Assembly: GCA_963732335.1 (NCBI GenBank)
Contig: CAVSZO010000037.1
Span: 1 to 64,000 of the forward strand
DNA length: 64,000 nucleotides
DNA from: Desertimonas sp963732335
GTDB taxonomy: Bacteria > Actinomycetota > Acidimicrobiia > Acidimicrobiales > Ilumatobacteraceae
Direction of reading: 5' to 3'
The position numbers and the translations under genes are program-made. This document shows positions 38,444 to 47,517 of the stretch, one piece after another; positions within the stretch are counted from its first letter, which is position 1; each line of letters begins with the position of its first letter. A model generated the notes under the pieces. It was not told the DNA's origin. It searched no databases and saw nothing but the letters and a program-made list of their open reading frames with translations.

Positions 38444-38859
38444 CCACGGTGCCGCGCGACACCACGTCGAAGCCGAGACCGAGGGCGACGGGGATCTGCA
38501 CTGGATCGAACGTGACGTATCGCACGGGTCGGGGGAGACGTTCGGCTGCCGCCAGCTGGATGGCGTCGGCGAGACGCACCGGCTGTTCGCGTAGGAGCGC
38601 CGCCGCCCGGTCGAGGCAGCGCTGGTCGATGGGCACGACGGCGTAGCGGTCCCATTGCATTCGGAGGGCGTCCTCGAGGTCGAGGCGCAGTGGGCGCTCG
38701 TCGGTGAGGCGGTCGATGACAGCGAGCGCCTCGGTGAGGGAGAGGGCGCTGACGCAGACGGCGGCGTCGCGTGTCCGTGAGTGCCTGCTCGGCGAGCGGC
38801 CGTGCCGCCGTGTCGATGTGCAGGGCGACGACGGCGGTGGCATCGAAGAACGTAGTCAT
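38406..38859 (-). CDS. vapC: PIN-domain toxin VapC (one frameshift)
   Basis: N-terminal catalytic Asp in MTTFFDATAVVALHIDTAAR, middle acidic residues in ALSLTEALAVIDRLTDERPL and the C-terminal Asp in VRLADAIQLAAAERL and RYVTFD. The first 33 residues are in a different frame; the join is near 38775. The last residues (AIGVSPAEIPGT) come from repeat copy C, so the ancestral protein probably ended at DVVSRG. PIN toxins are RNases. Partner is the Phd-like gene 88 bases upstream. Confidence 0.8.
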
Positions 38860-38947
38860 CGTTGACGCCTCGCTCCGTTGCGAGCGACGAGGCGCCAGCC
38901 GAGGAGCGGCCAGACACGGCCTGCGTGGCCGGGGAACGCAATTGTTG

Positions 38948-39229
38948 TCAACCGCGGACCTCGCCGAAGGCTCGGTCGAGACGGACGCCGCTCCACACGG
39001 CGACCGGGGCGCCGAGGCGAGCCGGGTCAGGGCGGCGCGGAGGCACGAGCGCTCCGGCGGCGACGAGGGCGTCGATCGTCACCTCTCCGGCGGTGTCCTC
39101 GACCGGGCCGAGCTGTGCGATCGGCCGGCCACCGGCGGTGACGACGAGACGGTGCCCGCTGGCGGCGCGCCGCAGGTGCGTGGCGAGGTCGCCGCGTAGC
39201 TCCCGCGTGCCGATCCGGGACTGGTCCAT
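38948..39229 (-). CDS. Phd/YefM-type antitoxin
   Basis: 93 residues. MDQSRIGTRELRGDLATHLR and RLVVTAGGRPIAQLGPVEDT are the Phd/YefM DNA-binding fold; the C-terminal half is variable and would wrap the toxin. ATG 39229 directly abuts a tandem direct repeat. It precedes the PIN toxin in the usual antitoxin-first order, although the 88-base gap is wider than typical coupled pairs. Confidence 0.83.
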   Translation of the reverse strand: MDQSRIGTRELRGDLATHLRRAASGHRLVVTAGGRPIAQLGPVEDTAGEVTIDALVAAGALVPPRRPDPARLGAPVAVWSGVRLDRAFGEVRG

Positions 39230-39249
39230 GTGTACGCGAGTGTACGCGA
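39230..39249. promoter_or_regulatory. Tandem operator repeat GTGTACGCGA x2
   Basis: Two perfect adjacent 10-bp copies touch the antitoxin start codon. On the antitoxin strand they read TCGCGTACAC twice and include TACACT, a plausible -10 for a leaderless message. Phd-type antitoxins autorepress by binding short repeated sites at their own promoter. The divergent acyl-CoA dehydrogenase starts 44 bases away. Confidence 0.65.
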
Positions 39250-39292
39250 CGCAGGTTGCGCTGAATCGAGGCCGGCGGCAATCGTGCCGGCC

Positions 39293-40409
39293 ATGAACTT
39301 TGCCTTCACCGACGAGCAGGACGAGCTGCGCAAGATCGTGCGTTCCTTCCTCGAGGCCAAGAGCCCGGAGAGCGCCGTGCGTGAGCAGATGGAGACCGAG
39401 CGCGGTTACGACGAGGCGGTGTGGGCGCAGATGGCCGAGCAGATGGGGCTGCAGGGCCTGCACATCCCCGAGGAGTTCGGCGGCTCCGGGTTCAGCTATG
39501 TCGAGCTCGGCATCGTGCTGGAGGAGATGGGACGGGCCCTGCTGTGCGCACCGTTCTTCTCGACGGTGGTGCTGGCGGCCAACACGTTGATCCTGTGCGG
39601 CGACGAGGCGGCGAAGAAGGACTACCTCCCCGGCATCGCCAGCGGGGAGACGATCGCCACGGTGGCGTTCACCGAGCCGTCTGGCAAGTGGGACGAGTCA
39701 GGCATCGAGATGGAGGCGACGCGGTCGGGTGACGGCTACACGTTGACGGGCACGAAGATGTACGTGCTCGACGGTCATGTCGCCGACCTCGTCATCGTCG
39801 TCGCCCGCACCGATGCCGGCGTCAGCCTGTTTGCCGTCGACGGGAACGCCGACAGGGCTGACCCGAACTCCGCTGTCGACGATGGACCAGACCCGCAAGC
39901 AGGCGAGGTTGGAGTTCGAGAACACGCCGGCCCGGCTGATCGAGAGCGAAGGCGTCGGCTGGGACTTGATGGCCAGGGTGCTCGACCTCGTCGCTGTCGG
40001 CCTCGCCGCCGAGCAGGTCGGTGGTGCCCAGAAGGTGTTGGAGATGGCCGTCGAGTACGCCAAGGTGCGCGTCCAGTTCGGCCGTCCGATCGGTTCGTTC
40101 CAGGCGATCAAGCACAAGTGCGCCGACATGCTCCTCGAGGTCGAGTCGGCGAAGTCGGCGGCCTACTACGGGATGTGGTGCGCCGCCGAGATGGACGACG
40201 AGTTGCCGTCGGTGGCCTCGCTGGCCAAGGCCTACTGCTCCGAGGCGTACTTCCACGCCGCCGCCGAGAACATCCAGATCCACGGCGGCATCGGGTTCAC
40301 GTGGGAGCACCCGGCGCACCTCTACTTCAAGCGGGCGAAGAGCTCCGAGCTGCTCTTCGGCGACCCCACCTACCACCGCGAGCTGCTCGCCCAACGCATC
40401 GGCATCTGA
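39293..40409 (+). CDS. Acyl-CoA dehydrogenase (one frameshift)
   Basis: About 372 residues. N-terminal helical domain MNFAFTDEQDELRKIVRSFL; FAD-binding ATVAFTEPSGKWDESGIEM; C-terminal VRVQFGRPIGSFQAIKHKCA and IQIHGGIGFTWEHPAHLYFK. The join between frames is near 39855. The family oxidises acyl-CoA to enoyl-CoA; the sequence style is of actinobacterial FadE enzymes acting on sterol or branched substrates, but that is a guess. It stands alone among toxin-antitoxin genes. Confidence 0.9.
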
Positions 40410-40476
40410 CCGTCGGCGCCGCCGATCTCCGCGGGGCGTGACGACCACGTCTGTGTGCACTCGGTAGCATGATCGT

Positions 40477-40782
40477 ATGACAAACCGGCAGCGTCTCTCG
40501 GCGACAGTGGATGCCGAACTGCTGGCCGCAGGAAAGGAAGCTGTCGCCCAAGGCGAGGCCGACAGCCTCAGCGCATGGGTGAACGCCGCCCTCAGCCGCC
40601 AGGCGGGACACGACCGGCGGATGCGGGCGCTCGACGAGTTCCTGGCCGCCTACGAGGCTGAGCATGGCGAGATCTCCGACAGCGAGATTCAGGACGCGAC
40701 GCGGCGGGCGCGGTCGCGAGCCGTCGTCGTGCGCACCCCGGGTGGCCCTGGGCGGGTTCGCCGGGCGTCGGGTGCCGCGTGA
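40477..40782 (+). CDS. Antitoxin of a VapBC pair
   Basis: 101 residues starting RQRLSATVDAELLAAGKEAV, a ribbon-helix-helix-like strand then helix (ADSLSAWVNAALSRQAGHD), followed by an acidic toxin-binding helix (LDEFLAAYEAEHGEISDSE). TAGCAT at 40465 is a possible -10, with the ATG only 7 bases after it, so a leaderless or near-leaderless message. The stop overlaps the toxin start (GTGA). Confidence 0.85.
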   Translation: MTNRQRLSATVDAELLAAGKEAVAQGEADSLSAWVNAALSRQAGHDRRMRALDEFLAAYEAEHGEISDSEIQDATRRARSRAVVVRTPGGPGRVRRASGAA

Positions 40783-41147
40783 CTGTCGTGCTCGATGCCG
40801 GCGCGCTCGTCGCGGTCGAACGCAACGATCGGGAGATGGTGGCGATCATCAAGCGCGAACGATTGGCGGATCGCGCTCCTCTCACGCATGGTGGCGTGAT
40901 CGGCCAGGTGTGGCGCGGCGGCTACGGGCGGCAGGCAAACCTTGCACGGCTGATACGCGGCGTCGACGTTCGCGCCCTCGACCATGACCTCGGACGTCGA
41001 GCGGGAGTCCTTCTCGGTGCCGCTGCTGCCAACGACGTCATCGATGCCGCCGTCATACTGCTCGCCGACGAGGGCGACGAGATCTACACGTCGGACGCCG
41101 TCGACCTGCGAGGCCTGGCCGAGGCGGCAGGCGCCATGTCGAACTGA
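40779..41147 (+). CDS. vapC: PIN-domain toxin VapC
   Basis: 122 residues, intact. PIN acidic residues: MTVVLDAGALVAVERNDREM, DHDLGRRAGVLLGAAAANDV-I-D and EIYTSDAVDLRGLAEAAG. The family cleaves tRNA or rRNA. Start GTG 40779 is coupled to the antitoxin stop. It is unlike the VapC at 38406, so the two modules have separate origins. Confidence 0.9.
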   Translation: MTVVLDAGALVAVERNDREMVAIIKRERLADRAPLTHGGVIGQVWRGGYGRQANLARLIRGVDVRALDHDLGRRAGVLLGAAAANDVIDAAVILLADEGDEIYTSDAVDLRGLAEAAGAMSN

Positions 41148-41233
41148 TCGAGGTGTGACACCGTCGGTCGTAGGTCGCCGTGTTGCGTCAGGAGAGCGAT
41201 CAGTTCTGAGCAATCAGCACGGTAGACAAGAGC

Positions 41234-41239
41234 TACAAT
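41234..41239 (+). promoter_or_regulatory. -10 box TACAAT of the MazEF-like pair
   Basis: TACAAT lies 14 bases before ATG 41253 in an AT-rich pocket (ACAAGAGCTACAATCAGTAG). The expected transcript start would leave a leader of only a few bases. No clear -35 was found. Confidence 0.45.
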
Positions 41240-41252
41240 CAGTAGATATTCG

Positions 41253-41489
41253 ATGGCGACGACCACGATCAGAGTCGACACCGAGACCCACGCCACGCTG
41301 CAGGAACTCAGCTCGGCGACAGGCGCAACGCTGATGGACACCGTGCGCGACGCCGCTGAGGCATTGCGCCGGCAACGTTTCGCGGAGAGCGTCATCCACC
41401 AGCTCGCCTCGCTGCGCGATTCCGAGTCAGCCTGGATCGACTACCTCGGTGAGGCCGAGGCGACCGCTGTCACCGATGGCGTCACTTGA
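41253..41489 (+). CDS. MazE-like/RHH antitoxin
   Basis: 78 residues: beta-strand and helices of a ribbon-helix-helix domain (TTTIRVDTETHATLQELSSA, MDTVRDAAEALRRQRF) and a C-terminal toxin-binding part (SVIHQLASLRDSESAWIDYL). It overlaps the toxin gene by 14 bases. Intact. Confidence 0.83.
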   Translation: MATTTIRVDTETHATLQELSSATGATLMDTVRDAAEALRRQRFAESVIHQLASLRDSESAWIDYLGEAEATAVTDGVT

Positions 41490-41814
41490 CGAACTGTGGC
41501 TCGTCGACTTCGGCCAACCGTTTCCCGGCGAGCCGGCTCATCATCGACCGGCGATGATCCTGGGACCGCCGGACTCGTTCGGGTCCGACTTTCCGTTCAT
41601 CATCGTGTGCCCGTTGACGACGACCCGGCGGGGTCTCGATCTGCACGTCGAGGTCGAGGCGACGTAAACAACTGGTCTCGACGACACCAGTTACGTTCAA
41701 TGCGAGTTGATCCGCTCGATCAGCCGCCGCCGACTCGTCCACCGCGTCGGCGCCGTCGATCGAGCCACCAGCCAAAGCGTACGCCTCGTCGTCCGAACGC
41801 TTCTCGACCACTGA
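41476..41814 (+). pseudogene. mazF: MazF/PemK-type toxin with in-frame stop
   Basis: The frame from ATG 41476 shows MazF features: ELWLVDFGQPFPGEPAHHRP, IIVCPLTTTRRGLDLHVEVE, then a TAA at 41665, then in the same frame TGLDDTSYVQCELIRSISRR and VGAVDRATSQSVRLVV to TGA at 41814. The 113-codon total fits the family. Unlike most breaks in this window this is a base change, not an indel: one nonsense codon removes the second half, so the toxin is probably inactive unless it is an error. Confidence 0.8.
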
Positions 41815-41849
41815 CCGACGCCGGCGGTGCGCCGTAGCCTCGCCGGTGG

Positions 41850-42305
41850 ATGGAACCGATCTCGTGGGTGTTCGCCGTGCTCGCCGCGATCGCCGTGTTC
41901 GTGATCGCCGCCGTTGTCGTCGGGCGTGAGGCCCACCGCCTCGACGCGGTGGCACCGCGCTCGGTGTACGTCGTCGACGAGGCCGTCGAATTCGTCGCCG
42001 AGTACCTCCCCGCCGAGACCCAGGCACGGCTGACCCCCGACGAGGTCGAGCAGCTGCTGACCGCGCATATGCGCTGGCTGCACTCCAAGGGGCTGCAGCC
42101 GTCGAACGTCGTCGACCGCCGTCAGGACATCACCACACCGGTCGTGCTCACCGAGGACACGCTCGCCGGCTACCTGCTCGCCGAGGCGGAGCGGTCGGGG
42201 ATCGTCATCCTCGACGACGTCGACGTCGTCAACGTCGTCGATGCCCACCTGGCCTACTTCGAGGCGATCGGCGCTGTCGGGCCGATGGCGGGCGACGACG
42301 TCTGA
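41850..42305 (+). CDS. Membrane-anchored protein of unknown function
   Basis: 151 residues. One N-terminal helix (ISWVFAVLAAIAVFVIAAVV) is followed by a soluble acidic part with RSVYVVDEAVEFVAEYLPAE and TPDEVEQLLTAHMRWLHSKG. I do not recognise the family; the soluble part looks helical. The hairpin at 42331 follows and separates it from the convergent surface-polymer operon. Confidence 0.7.
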   Translation: MEPISWVFAVLAAIAVFVIAAVVVGREAHRLDAVAPRSVYVVDEAVEFVAEYLPAETQARLTPDEVEQLLTAHMRWLHSKGLQPSNVVDRRQDITTPVVLTEDTLAGYLLAEAERSGIVILDDVDVVNVVDAHLAYFEAIGAVGPMAGDDV

Positions 42306-42330
42306 CCGGACCTGCGCGGAGGGTCCTCTC

Positions 42331-42350
42331 GGCCACTCCGGCGAGTGGCC
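42331..42350. terminator. Bidirectional terminator
   Basis: GGCCACTC and GAGTGGCC form a perfect 8-bp stem with a CGGC loop, followed by TTGT. It lies between the convergent gene ends at 42305 and 42362. Confidence 0.75.
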
Positions 42351-42361
42351 TTGTCCAACCG

Positions 42362-43973
42362 TCAGTCGGCTCGGCACACGGTCAGTGCAGCCGCGTCGCC
42401 TCGGATTGTCAGCGTGTTCGAGCCGTCGTAGCGGACGACGGTCGGCTGGGCCGTCAGCGGGACCTGCCGGGGGTTGCCGGCCGCATCCTCGCTCGCCAGG
42501 GTCAGCTGAGCGTTGCCGGCGGTGGGACCCGTGATCAGCACGGGCTGACCGGGGGCGATCACCGTGTCACCCACAACCGTCTCGCACGAATTGATCCCGA
42601 TCGAACCTTGCTGGACGTCGACCTGTAGATAGGTCTCCGCCGTCAACGACTCCGCCGGCCCGAACTCGCCGGGGTCGAACCAACCGCGCTGGTGAAGTTC
42701 GACGATGCCGCCGACGGTGAGTGGCGGCATGACGACCGGGTCGGGTCGTAGGCCGAGCACCTCGTCACTTGGGTCGGCCAACCACTGCGGCGAGCGTTGC
42801 CGACACGAGTCGGTGCGATTCCTGTTCCTGCGCCGCTTGGACGTTGGCCTGCTCGATGAGCAGACCGGCGTTGTACGACCCGACGAGCACGATGAACGTG
42901 AGGACGACAGCGACGCCCGCCGTACCGATTGCCACGATGCGACTCAACGCGATCGCCGACAGCGGCAGCAGCAATGCGATCACCGTGTACGTGTAGCGCG
43001 ACCCAGACGCCTGCTCGATCCCCAAGCCGGCCCGGGTGAGGGCAGTCGATGGCTGCGAACAACACAGCACTTCCCGCCAGCAACACGGCGAGTGGATCGA
43101 CGTCCCACAGGTAGCCGCTCCGAACCACGACGTAGGCGATGAGCGCGATGAGCAGTGGTGCACCCAGCTCGGGAGCAAACAGGGTGCGGCCGAGGTTGTC
43201 GACGAACGAGCTGCCGATGTACTGCGGGATCAGGTGCAACCTGGCGAAGCCCTTCGGCGCGAGCTGGTTGTCGGTCTCGTCTGGATGGGTCACGTACCAG
43301 AGGGCGTAGACGACGACTGCCGGACCGAACACCGCCGCCGCCCTGCGCCAACCGTGCCGGTAGCACGCCAGGACGACGGCGGCCGACCATCACCGGCAGC
43401 GCCGATCCGGACGTGGCGACGGCGATCAGTCCCGCCACGCCGGCGGCGATCGCCCGCACCGGGGTCAGCTCCCGGACGTCGACGAGGTGGGCGGCTGTGG
43501 CGGCGGCGAGCAGCCCACCGACGAACCCGACCTGGAACGCCCAGAAGATGTTCTCGGCGCCGGCTCCGAGGAGCGAGAACACACCGGCGAGCAGTGTCGC
43601 GATCCACGGGTTCGCGGCACGAAGGGCGATCCGCCACAAGCACGTGGGTGAGCGCGAGGTGGGCGGCGATGACCATCGCCACGTAGGGGGCGTAGGTGTC
43701 CAGCCCGACGACGGACCGCATCGCGCGGAACAGCAGCATCGGCACGGTGCTCCAGTGCCCCCCGTGCGGGTCGAGGAGGGCCCTGCCGTTGGAGGGAACG
43801 AGGAAGTCCCACTCGTCGTAGAAGAACCATTGGTCGCGCGCCAGGTAGGCGAGGATCGGAACGGCCACGACCAAGCCGGCGTAGTGGACGACGCTCGGCG
43901 AGATGCCCGTGACCCAGCTCCATGCTCGAACCGCCGGATCGGTGCGGGCGCGGGTGGTGGTTTCGACGGTCAC
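42362..43973 (-). CDS. Polytopic membrane protein, glycosyltransferase-like (frameshifted)
   Basis: About 535 residues when rebuilt. N-terminal half has many helices (VVHYAGLVVAVPILAYLARD, ENIFWAFQVGFVGGLLAAAT, PVRAIAAGVAGLIAVATSGS), and the loop ARDQWFFYDEWDFLVPSNG with paired acidic residues resembles the first loop of GT-C/PMT-like enzymes. The C-terminal 140 residues are a soluble beta-rich domain (GGIVELHQRGWFDPGEFGPA). Breaks near 43640, 43385, 43045 and 42780. Last gene of the leftward UGD-GT2-epimerase operon. A lipid-linked-sugar-dependent transferase role is inferred only from shape and context. Confidence 0.65.
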
Positions 43974-43988
43974 GCCGGCCGCAACCCG

Positions 43989-45017
43989 TCAGATGGTGCC
44001 GGCGGCGACGGCATCGGTGATCCACGGGATCACTTCGTCGAGCATCGTGTCGAGGGTGGTCGTCGCCTCGAAGCCGAGCAGCTCTTTGGCCTTCGTGGTC
44101 GATGGGATGCGGCGTTGGACGTCGTGCTCGAAGCCGGGGTCGTTGACGAGCCGCAGCGGAGCGTCCGGGCCCTTGATCTTGGTCCAGATCGCTTCGGCCA
44201 GTTGGCGGACGGTCGTGCCGACCGGCGTCGAGAGGTTGAAGTCCTCGTTGCGCGCCGCTGGGTGGTCGAGCGACAGCACGATCCCTCGCGCCAGGTCGCC
44301 GCCGTACGTGTAGTGGCGCACCTGCTCGCCGCTGCCGAGGATGTGCAGCGGGTCCTGACCCTTGAGCACCTTCTGCACCAGGTCGGGGACGACGTGGCTC
44401 ATCGCCAGCTTGACGTTGCCGGACTCGATCTCGACGTCGCCGAGCGCCCTGGATTCGCCGATGCCGACGCAGTTGAACGGCCGCAGGATGGTGTACGGGA
44501 CCTGGTACTGGTCCCAGGCTGCCCGGGCGAAGTACTCGACGGCGAGCTTCTGGAAGCCGTAGGACGACAGCGGTGGGGCGATCCTCCGCTCGTCGCCCTC
44601 GACGCTCGGCCACCGGTCGGCCGACTCGAACACCATCGACGACGACATGTAGGTGACCTTCTCGAGGCGGCCTGTCTCGCGCATCACCCGGATCGCCGCG
44701 TCGCACGACGAGGCGATGATCCGCTCGTTCTGGGCGAGCAGGTCGTAGGCGTAGGTGTGGAAGTAGGAGATCCCCCCGATCAGCGCCGCGCCGGCGATGA
44801 AGTGATCGGCGTCGCGGAGCGCATCGGCGACGAGCTCGGTGTCGGTCACGTCGCCGACGATGAGCGAGTAGTCGGGGTGCTGGTCGTAGGACTTCTGGAC
44901 CTTGCCGTACTTCGAGTAGTTGTCGATCCCGACAACGCGGTAGCCCTGGCGGAGCAGCTCCTCGACGACGTAGCCGCCGATGAACCCCGCCGCGCCGGTG
45001 ACGACGACCTTCTTCAT
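43989..45017 (-). CDS. NAD-dependent nucleotide-sugar epimerase/dehydratase
   Basis: 342 residues, extended SDR. Rossmann motif KKVVVTGAAGFIGGYVVEEL at the N-terminus and catalytic YxxxK in PPLSSYGFQKLAVEYFARAA; then TILRPFNCVGIGESRALGD and RHYTYGGDLARGIVLSLDHP. It resembles UDP-sugar epimerases or reductases that make precursors for surface sugars. It lies between GT2 and the membrane protein in one operon. Exact sugar not predictable. Confidence 0.9.
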   Translation of the reverse strand: MKKVVVTGAAGFIGGYVVEELLRQGYRVVGIDNYSKYGKVQKSYDQHPDYSLIVGDVTDTELVADALRDADHFIAGAALIGGISYFHTYAYDLLAQNERIIASSCDAAIRVMRETGRLEKVTYMSSSMVFESADRWPSVEGDERRIAPPLSSYGFQKLAVEYFARAAWDQYQVPYTILRPFNCVGIGESRALGDVEIESGNVKLAMSHVVPDLVQKVLKGQDPLHILGSGEQVRHYTYGGDLARGIVLSLDHPAARNEDFNLSTPVGTTVRQLAEAIWTKIKGPDAPLRLVNDPGFEHDVQRRIPSTTKAKELLGFEATTTLDTMLDEVIPWITDAVAAGTI

Positions 45018-45072
45018 GAGTTGACTCGCTCCTTGCAGGCAGCCGGGCGCCGGCGCAACCGCCGACGGCCGG

Positions 45073-45816
45073 TCAGGGGGTGGCGCACTTCGCTCGCAGT
45101 TGCGACGAGGTCAGCGCCGGGCCGAAGGCGAAGCGGTACCAGCGCAGGTATTGCGGCAGCCACTTGACGACCTTGAAGTTGGACTGCCCGAACTGCCGGT
45201 CCAGCCAGATCGTGGGGATCTCGGCGACCGGCCGGCGCAGCCGGCGCGCCTTGGCGGTGAGCTCGAGGCCGATCTCGAAGCCGTCGTCGCTGTCGACGCC
45301 CACCTCGCGGACGAACTCGGTGTTGTAGGCCTTGAACGAGTTCGTGGCATCGCGCGTCCCGACATTGGCAAGCAGATGCAGCGACAACCCCGCCGTCCGC
45401 GACATCCAACTCTTGAGACGCGGGCCACCGACCTGCTGACCGCCGGGCATGTAACGCGATGCTGCCGCCACGACCACGCCGCGCTCGACCAACAGCACCA
45501 GTTCGTCGATCTGGCGGGGATCGTCGCAGCCGTCCGCCATCGTCACCACGACCGTCGGCGCCGCCGCCTTGTCGATCCCGTAGCGGATCGCCCGCGCCGG
45601 CCCGCGGCCGTAGTCGTTCACCAGCACCTGGAGCCGGGGTTCGCCTGCGGCGATGCGCTCGACCACGGGGACCGTCGGATCGTCGGGCGAGTCGACCACG
45701 ACGAGGATCTCGGCGCTGACGTGCACGGCGTCGAGGATGCGCCGGAGGCCGACGACGATCTCCTCGCCCTCGTTGTAGGCGGGCATGATGATCGATGCAC
45801 GGAGCGGGGCCGTCAT
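45073..45816 (-). CDS. GT2 glycosyltransferase (DPM-synthase-like)
   Basis: 247 residues: RASIIMPAYNEGEEIVVGLR, ILVVVDSPDDPTVPVVERIA, RGPARAIRYGIDKAAAPTVV, and the DxD-like VTMADGCDDPRQIDELVLLV; later RDATNSFKAYNTEFVREVGV. There is no C-terminal membrane helix. It probably loads a sugar on polyprenyl phosphate or the glycan. ATG 45816 overlaps the UGD stop (ATGA). Confidence 0.9.
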   Translation of the reverse strand: MTAPLRASIIMPAYNEGEEIVVGLRRILDAVHVSAEILVVVDSPDDPTVPVVERIAAGEPRLQVLVNDYGRGPARAIRYGIDKAAAPTVVVTMADGCDDPRQIDELVLLVERGVVVAAASRYMPGGQQVGGPRLKSWMSRTAGLSLHLLANVGTRDATNSFKAYNTEFVREVGVDSDDGFEIGLELTAKARRLRRPVAEIPTIWLDRQFGQSNFKVVKWLPQYLRWYRFAFGPALTSSQLRAKCATP

Positions 45817-47015
45817 ACGACGACGCCCTCGCCGAGCAGGTTCCACACGTCGGCGACCGGTTTGTCGACCCGCAGCGCCCGGTATTCCTCGTGGGGGGTG
45901 GCCACGATGAGCAGGTCGGCTCGTGCCACGACCTCGTCGAGCGGCAGCAGCGAGTCGTCGACTTCCTTGGGCACGTGGGGGTCGGTGGCGAGGACCTCTT
46001 TGGCCTTGAAGCGCAGCACCCGGCGCAGCTTGTAGCTGAGGCTCGAGCGGGTGTCGTCGGAGCCGGCCTTGAACGACATGCCGAGGATCCCGACGCTCAT
46101 CGTGCGCAGGTCGAAGCGCTTCTCGAGTTGGCTGACGACGTACAGCGGGAGTCCCTCGTTGACCAGCATCGCGGCGTGGCCGAGGGCGAACTTGTTGTCG
46201 CTGAACGCCGCCAGCTGCATCGTGTCCTTGAACAGGCACGGCCCGGCGGCGAACCCGGCGCCGGGCAGGTCGGCGGCCCGGGGATAGTTGTGGGTCACCG
46301 CCGACCGGATCCGCTCGAAGTCGAGCCCGCGGTCGTTGGCCATCATGTAGAACTGGTTGGCGGCGGCGAACTTGATGTAGCGCCAGGTGTTGGTGAACAG
46401 CTTGGCGAGCTCGGCCTCCTCCGGCTCGAGCACGATGATCTCGTCGGTCAGCCGGCTGAACAGCGCCGCGGCCCGCTGCTTGCCACGTTCGGTCCGCGAC
46501 GAAACCAGCTGGGGCAGCGAGTACAGCTCCGTCATCGCCGTGTGCTCGGCGATGCGCTCCGGGCAGAACGCCACGTCCATGTCGAGCCCGAGCTCGGCGA
46601 CCATCTGCTCGACCAACGCCGTCACACCCGGGTAGACGGTGCTGCGCAGGATGAGGATCTGGCGGCTGTCGAAGTAGGCGCTGCACGCCTCCAACGCCTT
46701 GGGGATCGAGCTCGGGTCGGGGTTGAGGTGCTCGTCGACCGGCGTGCCGATCACCACGACCACGTGCTCGGCCGTCGCGACGACCGCGGCGTCGGTCGAT
46801 GCCGTGAGCCGTCCGTCGGCGAGCACCCGCTGCAGCACGGGCTCGGCGCCCGGCTCGGCGAACGGCATGACGCCGGCGTTCACCGACTCGACGGCGCCCG
46901 GACTGATGTCGTAGATCACGACCCTCGAGCCACGGTCGGCGAACGCGATCGCCAGCGGCAGGCCGACGTGACCGCCGCCTCCGATCACGACGACGTCGCG
47001 TCCGAAGCTTTCCAC
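45813..47015 (-). CDS. UDP-glucose/GDP-mannose 6-dehydrogenase family
   Basis: About 400 residues. NAD motif RDVVVIGGGGHVGLPLAIAF right after the start, ADHVV/VVVIGTPVDEHL, catalytic Cys in GAGFAAGPCLFKDTMQLAAF, and SVGILGMSFKAGSDDTRSSL at the UDP-binding domain. Converts a nucleotide sugar to its uronic acid (or an N-acetyl version). GTG 47015 is chosen because the Rossmann motif follows it closely; in-frame sequence further upstream is not family-like. First gene of the leftward operon. Confidence 0.9.
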   Translation of the reverse strand: MESFGRDVVVIGGGGHVGLPLAIAFADRGSRVVIYDISPGAVESVNAGVMPFAEPGAEPVLQRVLADGRLTASTDAAVVATAEHVVVVIGTPVDEHLNPDPSSIPKALEACSAYFDSRQILILRSTVYPGVTALVEQMVAELGLDMDVAFCPERIAEHTAMTELYSLPQLVSSRTERGKQRAAALFSRLTDEIIVLEPEEAELAKLFTNTWRYIKFAAANQFYMMANDRGLDFERIRSAVTHNYPRAADLPGAGFAAGPCLFKDTMQLAAFSDNKFALGHAAMLVNEGLPLYVVSQLEKRFDLRTMSVGILGMSFKAGSDDTRSSLSYKLRRVLRFKAKEVLATDPHVPKEVDDSLLPLDEVVARADLLIVATPHEEYRALRVDKPVADVWNLLGEGVVV

Positions 47016-47057
47016 GGCCAGAGAGTCTGCCCGATGGGCGAGGACTTCGAGTGCGAT

Positions 47058-47104
47058 CCACCATTTCCGTGGTGGTGGCGCGAGTCCGAGATCGGGCGGA
47101 CTCG
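47058..47104. promoter_or_regulatory. Two adjacent hairpins upstream of the UGD gene
   Basis: CCACCA-TTTCCG-TGGTGG (47058-47075) and CGAGTCCG-N8-CGGACTCG (47081-47104) are perfect small stems 43-90 bases before the UGD start, so they would be in its leader RNA. They may be a regulatory leader; no known riboswitch was recognised. Confidence 0.45.
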
Positions 47105-47517
47105 GCCGCAAGCGCCAATCGGTCTGCGAAACGCCGGTGATCGAGGCGCGAGCGTGTCCTGACGCTTATCGTCGAAGCAGCGCCGTGACTCGCCTCAGCG
47201 GCGCAGTAATGCGCATCGATCGAGATCGACGCCAGCACCTTGTCGTTGCGGTTCATCCGGCGAGAGCTCGACCGCTCTTCACTTCGGGCTTCCGTTTCGA
47301 GCGACCACATGGCAAACCGGCCGCTTGAAGCTGCATCAGCTCGCCGAATCCGAGCTGGACCCCCAAACTCAGCCGAACGAGGAGAGCCGATCGTACCGAG
47401 TTCTCGAGCCGCCTGTGAGAGACCAGTCACACGTTCACGTGCCGTCGCTTCCGTCCGGTCCCTCCGTCGCGCGAGGCTGCCGGCGACCTCGAGGCTGATA
47501 CGCCGAGGACCCCGAAC
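47105..47517. other. Gap without a supportable gene
   Basis: Short open frames exist on both strands, but none has a recognisable domain or a good ribosome-binding site. The stretch lies between the UGD leader and the end of the SGNH-hydrolase gene. Confidence 0.5.

Noticed and set aside
38361..38515. A CysC or other domain at the CysN C-terminus
   Set aside because: The extension is the repeat copy C read through after a likely frameshift; no kinase motif is present.
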